Of a stretch of DNA of 64,000 nucleotides, positions 18,759 through 28,309 are shown piece by piece. Source of the DNA: V1-33 sp964523105. Lineage in GTDB: Bacteria > Verrucomicrobiota > Verrucomicrobiia > Verrucomicrobiales > V1-33. The translations under genes were made by a program, and so were the position numbers. Each line of letters starts with the position of its first letter. Within the stretch, counting starts at the first letter, position 1. The DNA is taken from NCBI GenBank assembly GCA_964523105.1, contig CAZFZN010000008.1, positions 1-64,000 of the forward strand, read 5' to 3'. The notes under the pieces were generated by a model that was not told the origin of the DNA, did no database searches, and saw only the letters and a list, made by a program, of their open reading frames with translations.

Positions 18759-21623
18759 TCAGGGCGCGGGCGAAACTTCCGTTGTGAGGAACCGCCGCGG
18801 GCCGGTGGCGATCGGGATATTGTCCCGCACCTTGAGGGTGGTGGCATCATCCACCAGAATGGTGGTGTCCGCGGTGCTGAAGCCTGAGACGGCGGAGCCA
18901 CTGAGCACACTGTAGGCGATGCCCGGGACTTTGGTGATGGTCATGGTGAGGTAGCCCCCTTCGAGTTGGGCGCCCGGCGGCTGATCCGGAACGCCAAGCT
19001 GCATGTTGAAGGCGCATTCCAGCAGCGTGTCTGAGCCGTCGTGATCTTCATCGGCCTGCGGATGCTGAGCGTGAACCCAGCCGAACTTGGTGACTTCCCA
19101 TGCGTCCAGCAGGCCGTCGTTGTCCATGTCGCCGGGCGTGCCGCCCTGGAAGGCTGCGATCTCGAAACAGCCGAGAAATCCGCCGCTGGCGGTGCCGCCT
19201 TCCAGACCGATGAGCCGAATTCCCGTGACCGCGAGCGCCGGCGCATCCAGCGTGAAAGTCGCACTGACGGAAGTCGGATTCATGACCGCAGTATTGCCGA
19301 TGGCATGACCTGTCAGGGCAGTGAGGTAGTTGGAGGTGTGGGGCACGGTGGTCCACGTCACGCCGTCGGCGGTCACCTGGACGGCCGGTTCCACGAGATA
19401 CTCCGGCGCGAGCACACCGCCGTCGCCGGGACCGAATCCGTTTTGGCCGAACCACCCGCCGTCGAAGAAAGTGGCGAAGGTCATTTCCAGCGCCGTGACC
19501 GTCTGAGGACCGGGAAACATCACGCCGGCGTAGCTGTACTGCGTCACATTCGCGCCGTTCCATGTATCCACCCGGGTGAGCGAATTGCCGTCGTTGACGC
19601 TCGCCGGCACTCCCGCCTGACCGTAAGGCGTGCCGCCGTCGGCATCGAGCGCATCGTTCACACCGATGATGCCGGTGCCGATGAGGGCCGGATTTCCCGG
19701 GAAAGAGAGAGCGTTGAGCGGATTGGAGGCGAGACCGATCTCCTGACCGTCGCGGAAGCGGTCGTTGTCGGTGTCGTTGTCGAGCGGATCCGTTAGATGG
19801 ACATTGACCTCTGCGCCGTCCAGCAGGCCGTCGTCATCGCTGTCGTCGTCCTCGGGATTGGTGCCGAGCGTGGCTTCCTGATCATTGGAGAGGCCGTCGG
19901 CGTCGAGGTCGTTGGATGTCGTCGTGTCCTGAATGACGAGTTCGTAAACGCCGATGAAGCCACGGTTGCTGGTGGTGTTTCCGGCGACACCGCCTTCGCT
20001 TCCGATGATGCGCACACCGCGGATGCCCGTGGCCGGTGTGGTAAGGGTGAAGACCGCGCGGCGCGAAGTGGGGTTCGGCTGGCCATTACCGCCAATCCGG
20101 TGACCGGTAAACTCAGTCAGGTAATTGGAAGTATGCGCCACCGTGGTCCATGTGTTGCCGTCAGTCGTCGTTTGAACGGTCGGTTCCGTCAGGTGTGTGG
20201 GATTGACGAGCGGATTGCCGGCACCGGGGCTGGAATTGCTGGGACCGAACCAGCCCCCGTCCTGAAAGCAGGCCATGGTGAGTTCGAGCCGGTTCACCGG
20301 CTCGGGCCAGTCGGCAGCCCAGCGCACACCGGCAAAGCTGACGGGATTGGTGCTGGTGGCGTTATAAGTATCGATGCGGTTCGTGAAATTGCCGTCAATG
20401 ATCCGGTTGAGCACCGCCGCCGTGGTGCCCTGCTGCGAGTAGGTCGTGCCGTTGTCGGTATCGAGCGCATTGTTATACCCGAAATGGGCATTGCCGGCCC
20501 GCGCAATATTCGCAATGCGGCTGGTGCCAATGAGCGGATCGGTGGAAAAGGTGAGCAACTCCTGGCCATCGCTGAAGCCGTCGCCGTCGGTGTCGCGGTT
20601 TGCCGGCAAAGTTCCGTGCGTGTTGATCTCCGCGAAATCGGTCAGTCCGTCGCCATCGGTATCCGCGGAGCGCGGATTGGTGCCGTGGGTATTGATTTCG
20701 GCCCCGTCGGTGAGGCCGTCGTCGTCCGTGTCGGAATCGCCGGGATTCGTCTGGTGCGTGAGGACTTCCGGGCCGTCGTTGAGTCCGTCGTTGTCGCTGT
20801 CCGTATCCTCCGGATCGACATTGGCGAGAAATTCATTCACGTCGAGCAATCCGTCCGCATCGAAGTCGCCGGTCAGCGTCAGATTGTCCTTGCCGCCATG
20901 CGCGTCCTCCCACGAGTCCTCCATGCCGTCGTTGTCAGTGTCCACCACCGGGCCGGCGTCCACGGCCAGTTCCATGATACCGAGGAAGCCGTTGGTGTCG
21001 GAGCCGGCCAGACCGCCGTTGGTTCCGATGAGGCGCACGCCGTTGATGCCGGAAACGGGGGTGTCTAGGGTGACGGTGAACGCTTTCGGATTGGGGTTGG
21101 GAAAAGTTCCGCTGCCGCCGGTGCCGCCGATGTTATGCCCCTCCAGCAGCGCGAGATAGTCGGTCACGGCATCCACTGCGGTCCACGTGACGCCTCCGTC
21201 GCTCGTGACCTGGACAGACGGCTCCACCAGATAAGAGACATTGTTGAGCGGGTTGCTCGCGCCCGGGGTGGCCCCGGGGAACCCAAACCAGCCGCCGTCA
21301 CTGAAGCAGCCCATGGTGAGAGTGAGTGTCTTGACGGAATCCGCGCGCAGAAACGGCCAGACGATCCCGACATAACTGTGATCGCTGGCATTGCCGCCGA
21401 ACCAGGTGTCCACGCGGGTGGTGAGGCTGCCGTCGTTGATGTTGGCCACGGTGCCGGCGTTGGCGCGCGGCGTGCCGAGGGCCCCGAGCGTGGCGGAGGT
21501 GTTGAGACCGCAGATGCCGGCGCCGCCGTAGAGCGGGCCGGCGACGTTAAGGGCGAAGACCGCCGGAGCGGTGCAGAGCAGAGCCAGCAGGCTGACTCCT
21601 TTGAGTGGTGGATGTGAGTTCAT
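18759..21623 (-). CDS. Secreted protein with three discoidin-like domains and thrombospondin type 3 calcium repeats
   Basis: A 954-residue exported protein (signal peptide ending near 'APAVFA'). Three homologous domains of about 180 residues (roughly 30-225, 380-585, 640-830) share the pattern 'NDG..TRVDTW', 'F.DGGWFG', 'SYLVEP.VQV..DG.TWT' and 'GIRLIG.EGG...GFLG..E', like F5/8 discoidin-type carbohydrate-binding folds. Between them lie Asp-rich thrombospondin type 3/dockerin-like calcium repeats ('DTDNDGMEDSWE', 'DSDNDGLNDGPE', 'DTDGDGLTDFAE'). No catalytic domain or sorting tag is seen. It is probably a calcium-stabilised adhesive or glycan-binding extracellular protein. Start ATG 21623 puts the signal peptide at the N-terminus. 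It follows the CotH gene by 32 bp. Confidence 0.78.
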   Translation of the reverse strand: MNSHPPLKGVSLLALLCTAPAVFALNVAGPLYGGAGICGLNTSATLGALGTPRANAGTVANINDGSLTTRVDTWFGGNASDHSYVGIVWPFLRADSVKTLTLTMGCFSDGGWFGFPGATPGASNPLNNVSYLVEPSVQVTSDGGVTWTAVDAVTDYLALLEGHNIGGTGGSGTFPNPNPKAFTVTLDTPVSGINGVRLIGTNGGLAGSDTNGFLGIMELAVDAGPVVDTDNDGMEDSWEDAHGGKDNLTLTGDFDADGLLDVNEFLANVDPEDTDSDNDGLNDGPEVLTHQTNPGDSDTDDDGLTDGAEINTHGTNPRSADTDGDGLTDFAEINTHGTLPANRDTDGDGFSDGQELLTFSTDPLIGTSRIANIARAGNAHFGYNNALDTDNGTTYSQQGTTAAVLNRIIDGNFTNRIDTYNATSTNPVSFAGVRWAADWPEPVNRLELTMACFQDGGWFGPSNSSPGAGNPLVNPTHLTEPTVQTTTDGNTWTTVAHTSNYLTEFTGHRIGGNGQPNPTSRRAVFTLTTPATGIRGVRIIGSEGGVAGNTTSNRGFIGVYELVIQDTTTSNDLDADGLSNDQEATLGTNPEDDDSDDDGLLDGAEVNVHLTDPLDNDTDNDRFRDGQEIGLASNPLNALSFPGNPALIGTGIIGVNDALDADGGTPYGQAGVPASVNDGNSLTRVDTWNGANVTQYSYAGVMFPGPQTVTALEMTFATFFDGGWFGQNGFGPGDGGVLAPEYLVEPAVQVTADGVTWTTVPHTSNYLTALTGHAIGNTAVMNPTSVSATFTLDAPALAVTGIRLIGLEGGTASGGFLGCFEIAAFQGGTPGDMDNDGLLDAWEVTKFGWVHAQHPQADEDHDGSDTLLECAFNMQLGVPDQPPGAQLEGGYLTMTITKVPGIAYSVLSGSAVSGFSTADTTILVDDATTLKVRDNIPIATGPRRFLTTEVSPAP

Positions 21624-21655
21624 GGAGTGGTGAGGCGGGTGGTGAGAGAAAACCA

Positions 21656-24600
21656 TCAGGGGCCGGTGACGAGCAGCCGGACGAAAAGCCGCGGCACGGC
21701 CGGCGAATCGTGGAGGAGCACTTTCACCGTTTGCGTCAGGCCATCACCGGCGAGCACCGTTTGGGTGAATGCACCGGCGGCGGGCGGCTGGAAATTCTCC
21801 AGCGAAGTCGAAACCTGCACGGCGACCGCGGGGGAGAAGGGGCCGGTCTGCCGGCGGAAGGTGATCGCGATGCCCCCGGCCTCCCGCGCCACGGTGAAGG
21901 CTGCGCCGGCATCCGCGAGCGCAGGATTTGTCAGGAGACCGAACTCCGCGAAATTCGTCAGGCCGTCGCCGTCGCTGTCGTCGCCTTCCGCACCGGTGCC
22001 GGGATTTCTGACCTGCCATGCGCTGTAGGTGTCGTGCGCCAGGACGGGAAAATCCCGCTGACTCGTGAGCACGCTGTCGGTGGCGCCGAGCCGCAGAGTA
22101 TAGGCTCCCGGCAGTGAGAAGACCGCGGTCGTGGCGGCCGCGTCCGGCGGCAGAAACTGCACGGTGCCGGGGCCGCTCACAAGGCTCCAGCCCATGCCCA
22201 CGGTGCCGGGATTCTCCGGCTGCCCGTCGTCCGTCACCGTCACTGGAAGAACGGAGCCGGACACCACTGCGTCGATGGGATCCGGTCCCGCGATGGTGGG
22301 CGGCAAATTGGGCTCCCCGGTGCCGGGAGTGCCTCCGTCGGCGGTGCTGGCGCGCCAGTTGGGGGCATCGCTGTATCCTTCCGTGAGGTAGGGATTGTAA
22401 ACAGTGAGCGACTTGCCGGGTCCATCGGTTTCGGGCCACCATGCATCGTCCCAGATGATTTCCTGAATCAGCGCCCCGTTTGCCGCCACGAGCCGCAGCG
22501 TCTCGCCGCCATTGCTCAGACTGCCGGTGAACGGACCGGTGACGACCGCGCCTCCACCGTAGCGCACCGCGTAGCCCGCGGAGTTGGCGCAGACCACCAC
22601 GTGTCCGCCGGGAGGAACGGACACGGCATCGTCGCCGGTGAAGGTGAAAGTCACTCCGTCCGTGAACTGACATCCCGCGAGATTGATCGTGCCCTCGGAG
22701 ATGTTCCGCAGTTCGATGAACTCGAAATCGTTGTCTCCGAGAAAGGCGTTCTGTGCGAGTTCGGCGGGCGTGGGGTCGGCGGGATGATAGTTGATTTCGG
22801 TAATAACCAGATTCCCCGCCGCCGCCGCGGTGTCGGTGCTGTAGAGCACATTGGTCAGGCCGCCCCAGCGGCTCACGAGCGGCGGATTGTTGGCTCCCGT
22901 CAGGGCGGTATGACTGGCCTTGTAGGCCCGGGCGCGGAGACGGGTGGTGGCATTCAATGTGATGGGCCCGCTATAGGTGAGCACGCCTGCACCGACGGTG
23001 CCGCTGCCGCCGGCCGGCCGCGGGTCGGCGCCGTTGAGCGTATAATAAATTACCGACGACGCCGGCCCGGTCAGGGTCACGGTCGCGCCGGCGGTGATCT
23101 GCCCCTCCGGCAGCGATGCCGATACCGGTCCGACCCACTGCGAATCCATAAAATTGGCGCGCTGCTGCAGCCAGTCCTTCATGCGCTGGATTTCGGCCGT
23201 CTGGCCGGCATAGCTGGCGCCGGTGAACGGGCTCGTCCAGTTCCGCTTGGTGCGCGACCAGCGGGCGAGGTCACGGGCCACGGCCTCCGGTCCCATCTCA
23301 TCGTTCAACTGATCCAGCAGCGCATTGACCGCGGCGGGCGAGAACGGCCCGCGGCGCAGTTCCTGCCAGCGGTCGATGTATTTCTGATAGAAGTCGATGT
23401 CCGCAAACATCCGGTTCCACCACGGATAGTTGAAGAAGTCCGTGCCGTAGTCGGAAACGGTGGAGCGCCACACGTTAGGATCGTTATCACGTCCATCGGT
23501 CGAGTCCACGGAGCGGTCGTAGTCCCAGATCGGTCCCACCACCAGTTTGCCGCCGCGTTCCTTGTGCCAGTAGCCGCTGAGGCGCAGGGTATCGAGATTG
23601 AACGGCCAGACGTTGAGCAGGTGATGATCGATGGCCGCCGGCACATCGAGCCACGCCGCATAGCCGGTCACGGGGTTGTTCCATGTGGGGCTCAGCAGTG
23701 CGGCATAGGTGCTGTTGATATAGCTGGTGAGGTACTGCTCCTGGGGATCGCGCTGCGGCGATTTGATTTCGACTTCCTTGGGGTAGTAGTATGCCCGGCC
23801 CTGCCCGCCTGCATTAAAGCCTGTATCATTGGGATCGAGCCGGTCGATCTTCCAGATGTAGCCGCCGGTTTTGGCGACGTCGTCGTTGTCGTAGGTGTCC
23901 AGCCGGCGCACATCCACGCGGTCACCGCCGCGGCGGATTTTTTCGATGATGTTGTAAACGCCGTAGTAGTCGCCGGTGCCGCCGCCGGAAAAGCTCAGAT
24001 AGGCCCCGTTGGTGTCGATAAACACCTCCGCCATTTTGTTGCGGGGGGCGTAGCGGCCGATGATGTTGCTCAATTGAAGAATCCACGGGTTGCGGATGAG
24101 CGCACGGTCGAAATCATACGGGGCGTGAAACACCCAGTCGCTGTGCTCCGGCATTCCGAGCAGCGCATAGTCCTGCTCGTCGTCGTCCCGGGATTTGCGG
24201 ATTTCCACATTCAGATTGTGCTTGGGATTGCCCAGGGTGCTGGAGCCGCGGCGGTCGATCACGGCACGTCCCGAGAAGTCAGGCAGATTGGTGAACCGGG
24301 CGCGATTGTCAGGCTCCTTCGGCATCCAGACCCAGATGCTCGCCGCCTGGTCGCCGTCCGCCGGCGGAGTGCCGCCATTGAAATTCGAGATCACAATGAT
24401 CGGAATGGCGGAACTGAAGTTGAGCGAATGGTCGGCGGGGCTGGTGGCCGGTTTCACCTGAAGAAAGTTGGCGGTTTCTATTTCTCCGGGGAGCAGCCCG
24501 GCCTTGTAGGCGCGGGCGCGCACCCGCAGCGTCGTGGTCACGTTGTAGGCGCCTGGAAAAATCGTTGAGGTCGCCGTCGGGGGCGTGCCGTTGGTGGTGA

Positions 24601-25207
24601 AACGGATCACGGTGTCCGGATCCGGCGGATCGACGGTGATGGTCACCTGCCGCGTGCCCTCGAAGGCGCTGCTTCCCGGGGTGATGATCACTTTCCCGGC
24701 CACGCCCGGGCCGCTGTAATTGTTCCGTTCCCCGGGTGTGGGGTTCGTGTATTTTCCAACCTGCGTCGGAGTGCTCGCAGCGTCCCACTCGTCCCGCCCG
24801 TAGGACACGTTCGCCTCCTGCTCAGGATAATTGATGCGCGACATGATCGAGTTGTCGCTCCGCCGCAGGATCAGTGAACCGCTGGAGGGCAGCGTAAAAC
24901 TCGTGTGCAGAGGGGCGCTGCTCACGATCCGGTTTTTGCCGCTGGCCCAAACGAGCACTCGCTCATCCGGCATAATTTCGAAAGCGGGGAAGGTCCACTG
25001 CTCCGTCCCATTGTCGATCTTCGCGCCCGTAATGTCCGCCTTCGCGGCGGAGTTCGGATTCCAGATTTCGATCCAGCCCTGATAAGTGCCATCCTCATCG
25101 GTGATGCCGCTGGTATTCTGGACCATGAATTCCGTGAGACGGACGTTTTGAGCGGCGGCGTGGAGACAGAGCAGGGCGAGGACGGCGGCAACGAGGAGAG
25201 TTCGCAT
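21656..25207 (-). CDS. CotH-kinase-like secreted protein with lamin-tail domains
   Basis: A 1,183-residue exported protein (signal peptide 1-19). Order: lamin-tail domain (about 20-150), chitobiase/hexosaminidase C-terminal-like Ig domain (about 170-250), CotH-type kinase-fold region (about 260-690) with 'GDYYGVYNIIEKIRRGG' and 'GPIWDYDRSVDSTDGR', a second chitobiase-C-like domain (about 700-780), a second lamin-tail domain (about 810-930), an Ig-like/cadherin-like segment, and a short calcium-type repeat near the end. CotH proteins include protein kinases that phosphorylate spore-coat proteins; many bacterial secreted homologues are untested. It probably acts outside the cell. It precedes and likely shares a transcript with the discoidin/TSP3 gene. 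Confidence 0.85.
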   Translation of the reverse strand: MRTLLVAAVLALLCLHAAAQNVRLTEFMVQNTSGITDEDGTYQGWIEIWNPNSAAKADITGAKIDNGTEQWTFPAFEIMPDERVLVWASGKNRIVSSAPLHTSFTLPSSGSLILRRSDNSIMSRINYPEQEANVSYGRDEWDAASTPTQVGKYTNPTPGERNNYSGPGVAGKVIITPGSSAFEGTRQVTITVDPPDPDTVIRFTTNGTPPTATSTIFPGAYNVTTTLRVRARAYKAGLLPGEIETANFLQVKPATSPADHSLNFSSAIPIIVISNFNGGTPPADGDQAASIWVWMPKEPDNRARFTNLPDFSGRAVIDRRGSSTLGNPKHNLNVEIRKSRDDDEQDYALLGMPEHSDWVFHAPYDFDRALIRNPWILQLSNIIGRYAPRNKMAEVFIDTNGAYLSFSGGGTGDYYGVYNIIEKIRRGGDRVDVRRLDTYDNDDVAKTGGYIWKIDRLDPNDTGFNAGGQGRAYYYPKEVEIKSPQRDPQEQYLTSYINSTYAALLSPTWNNPVTGYAAWLDVPAAIDHHLLNVWPFNLDTLRLSGYWHKERGGKLVVGPIWDYDRSVDSTDGRDNDPNVWRSTVSDYGTDFFNYPWWNRMFADIDFYQKYIDRWQELRRGPFSPAAVNALLDQLNDEMGPEAVARDLARWSRTKRNWTSPFTGASYAGQTAEIQRMKDWLQQRANFMDSQWVGPVSASLPEGQITAGATVTLTGPASSVIYYTLNGADPRPAGGSGTVGAGVLTYSGPITLNATTRLRARAYKASHTALTGANNPPLVSRWGGLTNVLYSTDTAAAAGNLVITEINYHPADPTPAELAQNAFLGDNDFEFIELRNISEGTINLAGCQFTDGVTFTFTGDDAVSVPPGGHVVVCANSAGYAVRYGGGAVVTGPFTGSLSNGGETLRLVAANGALIQEIIWDDAWWPETDGPGKSLTVYNPYLTEGYSDAPNWRASTADGGTPGTGEPNLPPTIAGPDPIDAVVSGSVLPVTVTDDGQPENPGTVGMGWSLVSGPGTVQFLPPDAAATTAVFSLPGAYTLRLGATDSVLTSQRDFPVLAHDTYSAWQVRNPGTGAEGDDSDGDGLTNFAEFGLLTNPALADAGAAFTVAREAGGIAITFRRQTGPFSPAVAVQVSTSLENFQPPAAGAFTQTVLAGDGLTQTVKVLLHDSPAVPRLFVRLLVTGP

Positions 25208-25458
25208 GGTGGGGGGGGGAAGGGAGGAGCCCGCCGCTCAGCATCCACGAGCGAGGCATTCCTCGCCCGGCGCGGTGAACGCAGGAGCACCGGGGTGTTA
25301 TAGGAGAAGAATTCCGGTCGGAGGGAGGCGGCTTGGCGGAGTGATGGACGCGGGAACAAACGGAGTGTGCAAAATCCGGCGTGGACATGCAATAAAAATT
25401 CCCCGGCAGACCCTGCGGCTTCCCGGAACCCGGCCGCGCGCCGCAGGTCCCCTGCCCC

Positions 25459-27249
25459 TCAGCCGCCGCGGCGCGCGGCGAGCGCCTCGTATTCCGCAAC
25501 CCCCGGCTGCAGCGCGGTGATTCCCTCCGCCCAGAATTCCGGCGACTGAAGATCCGCGCCGAGGGACTGCCGCGCGACTTCCTCACAAGTCGCACTGCCG
25601 GTCATGGCAAGGAACCGCTCGTAAGCCGGCAGGAACGCGGAGCCCTCCTGTTTGAAGCGCGCGAAGAGCGCCTGACTCAGCAGATAGCCGAAGACGTAGG
25701 GAAAGTTGTAAAAGCTGACCCCGGTGATGAAGAAGTGCATCTTGCTCGCCCAGAACATGTCGTCGCAGCCGTCCGGCAGCAGGGTGTCGCCGTAAAGTTT
25801 GCGCTGCGCCTCCGTCATCAGTTCACGCAGTCGCGACACCGGGAGTTCGCCGCTGCGGCGCTCGCTGTAAAAGGACTGCTCGAACTCGTAGCGCATGGGA
25901 ATGTTGAGCAGGTAGCCGTGGGCGCGCAGCATTTCCTGATCCAGCAGGTGCGCGCGCAGAGCCGGAGTCAGGGCCGGGTCCTGCTGCAGCCCGTTCATCA
26001 GAATCATTTCTCCGAAATTACTCGCCGTCTCCGCCAGCGTCATCGGATAGGCCGATGCCATGGGCCGCGCGGGACGCAGCACCCGGGAATGCCACGCATG
26101 ACCGACTTCGTGCGCCAGCGTCACCATGTCGTGCATCGTGTCATACCATGTCATGTAAACACGCTCCTCCCGCCGCAGCGGGGAGCCGGTGCAAAAGGCG
26201 CCCGGGCGCTTGCCCGGCCGCGGCTGGGCTTCGATCCAGCGCTGCGCCAGCATTTCCCGGAAGTACGCGCCCAGCGCCGGATAGGCCGCGGAAAACGACC
26301 GGTCCACCGTGGCGCAGGCTTCGTCCCACGTGAGCGGCTTCTCTTCCGGTGCGGCGACCTGAGGTGCTTCCAGATCGAAAAACTGCAGCGCCGTCGTCCC
26401 CTGCAAACGTGCCGCGGCCCGCAGCGCGCGGCGCGGCAGTTCCGCGTGCGTGTGGATCGCGTGCAACATCGCCTCCAGCGTGGCGCGGCTCACCCGGGCA
26501 TCGTGCAGCGGTGTTTCGAGAAAATGATCGATGCCCCGGCGCTTATAAAGTGTCAGGCGCGTGCCCGCGATGCCGTTCAGCGCGGCCGCCAGCGTCACTT
26601 CGTGCGCCTGCCACGGCTTCTGGCCGTCGCGAAACGCCGCCTCGCGCAGGGCCCGGTCCGGTTCCGACATCAGGGCGCGGCGGCGCGACATCGGCACCGT
26701 CTCCACATGCCCGTCGGGAAAGGTCATGGAAAACTCCAGCTTCCCCGTGAGGGACTCATAGAGCCGGCCCCACGCCGCGATGCCGTCCACACCGAGGTCG
26801 GCGGCGAGCGCTTCCAGTTCCTCACTCATCTGGCGCGCGCCGCGCTCGCGCATGTGCCGCACCGCATACTCCGCACCCGCCAGCTCCGGCGCCGCGAGCA
26901 GGGCGGCGAACTCCGATTCGCCGGGGGTGGCCAGCGCCGCCTGCAGCCGTGTGCACAACTTGGTGCATTCCGCATCCAGCGCGGCGCACCATGCCTCCTC
27001 CGCCTTTACCGCTTCGTCATTGGCATCGTCCGCCGACAGCGCTCCCAAATAGGCGCACAAATGCCAGTAGCGCGCCGAGAGCGCCTCATATTCCGCCACC
27101 GCCTGCGGCAGTTTCGCCGTTTCCGGCGGAATCGAAAACGCCGCCAGATCGCGCACCAGTTCCTCCTTGAATGCGAGATAGTCCGGCCCGCGAAACGCGG
27201 TGAACCACGATGTCAGCGACCAGCGGTCGGGTGTCCTGGGATTGTCCAT
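25459..27249 (-). CDS. M3 family oligoendopeptidase F-like metallopeptidase
   Basis: A 596-residue cytosolic zinc peptidase of family M3. The zinc-binding motif HEVGH lies near residue 378 in 'LAHEVGHAWHS', with the downstream glutamate ligand in 'AETASNFGEM'. The N-terminal helical half (about 20-200) is the usual M3B prodomain-like region. The enzyme cleaves short peptides. I chose ATG 27249 (MDNPRTPDRW); the frame is open further upstream to 27627, but those residues overlap the divergent ABC gene and do not look like protein. An intergenic gap of 250 bp separates it from the CotH gene. Confidence 0.92.
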   Translation of the reverse strand: MDNPRTPDRWSLTSWFTAFRGPDYLAFKEELVRDLAAFSIPPETAKLPQAVAEYEALSARYWHLCAYLGALSADDANDEAVKAEEAWCAALDAECTKLCTRLQAALATPGESEFAALLAAPELAGAEYAVRHMRERGARQMSEELEALAADLGVDGIAAWGRLYESLTGKLEFSMTFPDGHVETVPMSRRRALMSEPDRALREAAFRDGQKPWQAHEVTLAAALNGIAGTRLTLYKRRGIDHFLETPLHDARVSRATLEAMLHAIHTHAELPRRALRAAARLQGTTALQFFDLEAPQVAAPEEKPLTWDEACATVDRSFSAAYPALGAYFREMLAQRWIEAQPRPGKRPGAFCTGSPLRREERVYMTWYDTMHDMVTLAHEVGHAWHSRVLRPARPMASAYPMTLAETASNFGEMILMNGLQQDPALTPALRAHLLDQEMLRAHGYLLNIPMRYEFEQSFYSERRSGELPVSRLRELMTEAQRKLYGDTLLPDGCDDMFWASKMHFFITGVSFYNFPYVFGYLLSQALFARFKQEGSAFLPAYERFLAMTGSATCEEVARQSLGADLQSPEFWAEGITALQPGVAEYEALAARRGG

Positions 27250-27379
27250 CCTGTGCCATAGCCAGCACCGCCGGCATGACAATCCGTTCGTGCCGGAGCG
27301 CCGCGGCCGGGCGTGGCAGGCTGCAGGTCCCGCGGAGGAACGGACTTGAACCCTCCGGCGGCCGGCGGCAGGACGCGGC

Positions 27380-28132
27380 ATGCAAGAGGAACCGGTTTTG
27401 TCAGTCAGGAATCTCCGCCGCGAGTTTGAGAAAGGCGCGGTGGCGGTGGCGGATTTGTCCTTCGAGGTCCGGCCTGGCGAAGTGGTGGGCCTGCTGGGCG
27501 CGAACGGTGCGGGCAAGACCACGGCCATGCACATCATCCTCGGACTGATGTCGCCCACGTCCGGCACAGTGCGCGTGTTCGGCATGGATCCATTCAAAGA
27601 CCGCACGGCCATTCTGCGGCGCTGCAATTTCGCCTCCGCCTACACCGACCTGCCGGGGAATCTTTATGTCTGGCAGAACCTCACCGTCTTTGGCCGCATC
27701 TACGGCGTCAAGAATCTGCCGCAGCGCATCGATGAACTGCTGGAGCTGTTTGAGATCCCGCACCTGAAAAAGCGTGTCACCGGTCACCTCAGCGCGGGCG
27801 AGTCCACGCGGCTCCAGCTTTGCAAGGCGCTGCTCAACCGGCCCGGCCTGCTCATGCTGGACGAACCCACGGCCAGCCTCGACCCTGACATCGCGGACAA
27901 GGTGCGCAAAATTCTCCGCCGCGTGCAGCAGGAGAGCGGCATCGCCATTCTCTACACCAGTCACAACATGCGCGACGTGGAGGAGGTCTGCGACCGCGTG
28001 CTCTTCATGCACAAAGGCAAGGTCGTCACCGAAGGCAGCCCGCGCGAAGTGGTGGCGCGCTTTCACCAGACGGACATGGAGGGCGTCTTCATCCGCATCG
28101 TGCGGGAGGGGGACATTGAGGAGGCGAAATAG
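27380..28132 (+). CDS. ABC transporter ATP-binding protein (orphan)
   Basis: A 250-residue ABC ATPase. Walker A GANGAGKT is at residues 40-47, the signature LSAGE at about 139-143, and Walker B 'LLMLDEPTASLDP' follows. 'FGMDPFKDRTAILRRCNF' is typical of ABC-2 type exporters (polysaccharide, drug or Na+ extrusion). The usual neighbouring permease is absent: a PEP-CTERM gene follows, and the M3 peptidase gene lies divergently upstream. It may therefore work with a permease elsewhere, such as the membrane protein at 29950, which has its own ATPase. Confidence 0.92.
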   Translation: MQEEPVLSVRNLRREFEKGAVAVADLSFEVRPGEVVGLLGANGAGKTTAMHIILGLMSPTSGTVRVFGMDPFKDRTAILRRCNFASAYTDLPGNLYVWQNLTVFGRIYGVKNLPQRIDELLELFEIPHLKKRVTGHLSAGESTRLQLCKALLNRPGLLMLDEPTASLDPDIADKVRKILRRVQQESGIAILYTSHNMRDVEEVCDRVLFMHKGKVVTEGSPREVVARFHQTDMEGVFIRIVREGDIEEAK

Positions 28133-28309
28133 CGCCCGGGAATCCTGCTCCACCGCTCCCGGAGGGAACCGGCGACCGCATTCGCCCTGCAAATCCCGTC
28201 AGCCATCACCCGGTGCGACTGTCTGGAGTATTTCTCATTGCCCACGCACGCGGAACTCTCCAGGAATATGGCTTCACCGTCCCCTTCGGTCACCACGCCC
28301 TCATCTTCC

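Noticed and set aside
18578..18910. N-terminal extension of gatB
   Set aside because: It would run through a terminator and into the next gene, has no conserved residues, and GatB starts at the VTIGLEVH segment.
22601..24568. 655-codon open frame on the plus strand
   Set aside because: Fully antisense to the CotH gene, whose domains are clear.
25285..25310. TATAAC-type -10 box ahead of the CotH gene on the minus strand
   Set aside because: No -35 box at an acceptable distance; base composition alone can produce it.
25735..27261. 508-codon open frame on the plus strand
   Set aside because: Antisense to the M3 peptidase with its HEVGH motif; Arg/His/Gln-rich composition.
27250..27627. N-terminal extension of the M3 peptidase
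   Set aside because: Overlaps the divergent ABC ATPase and lacks M3 features.
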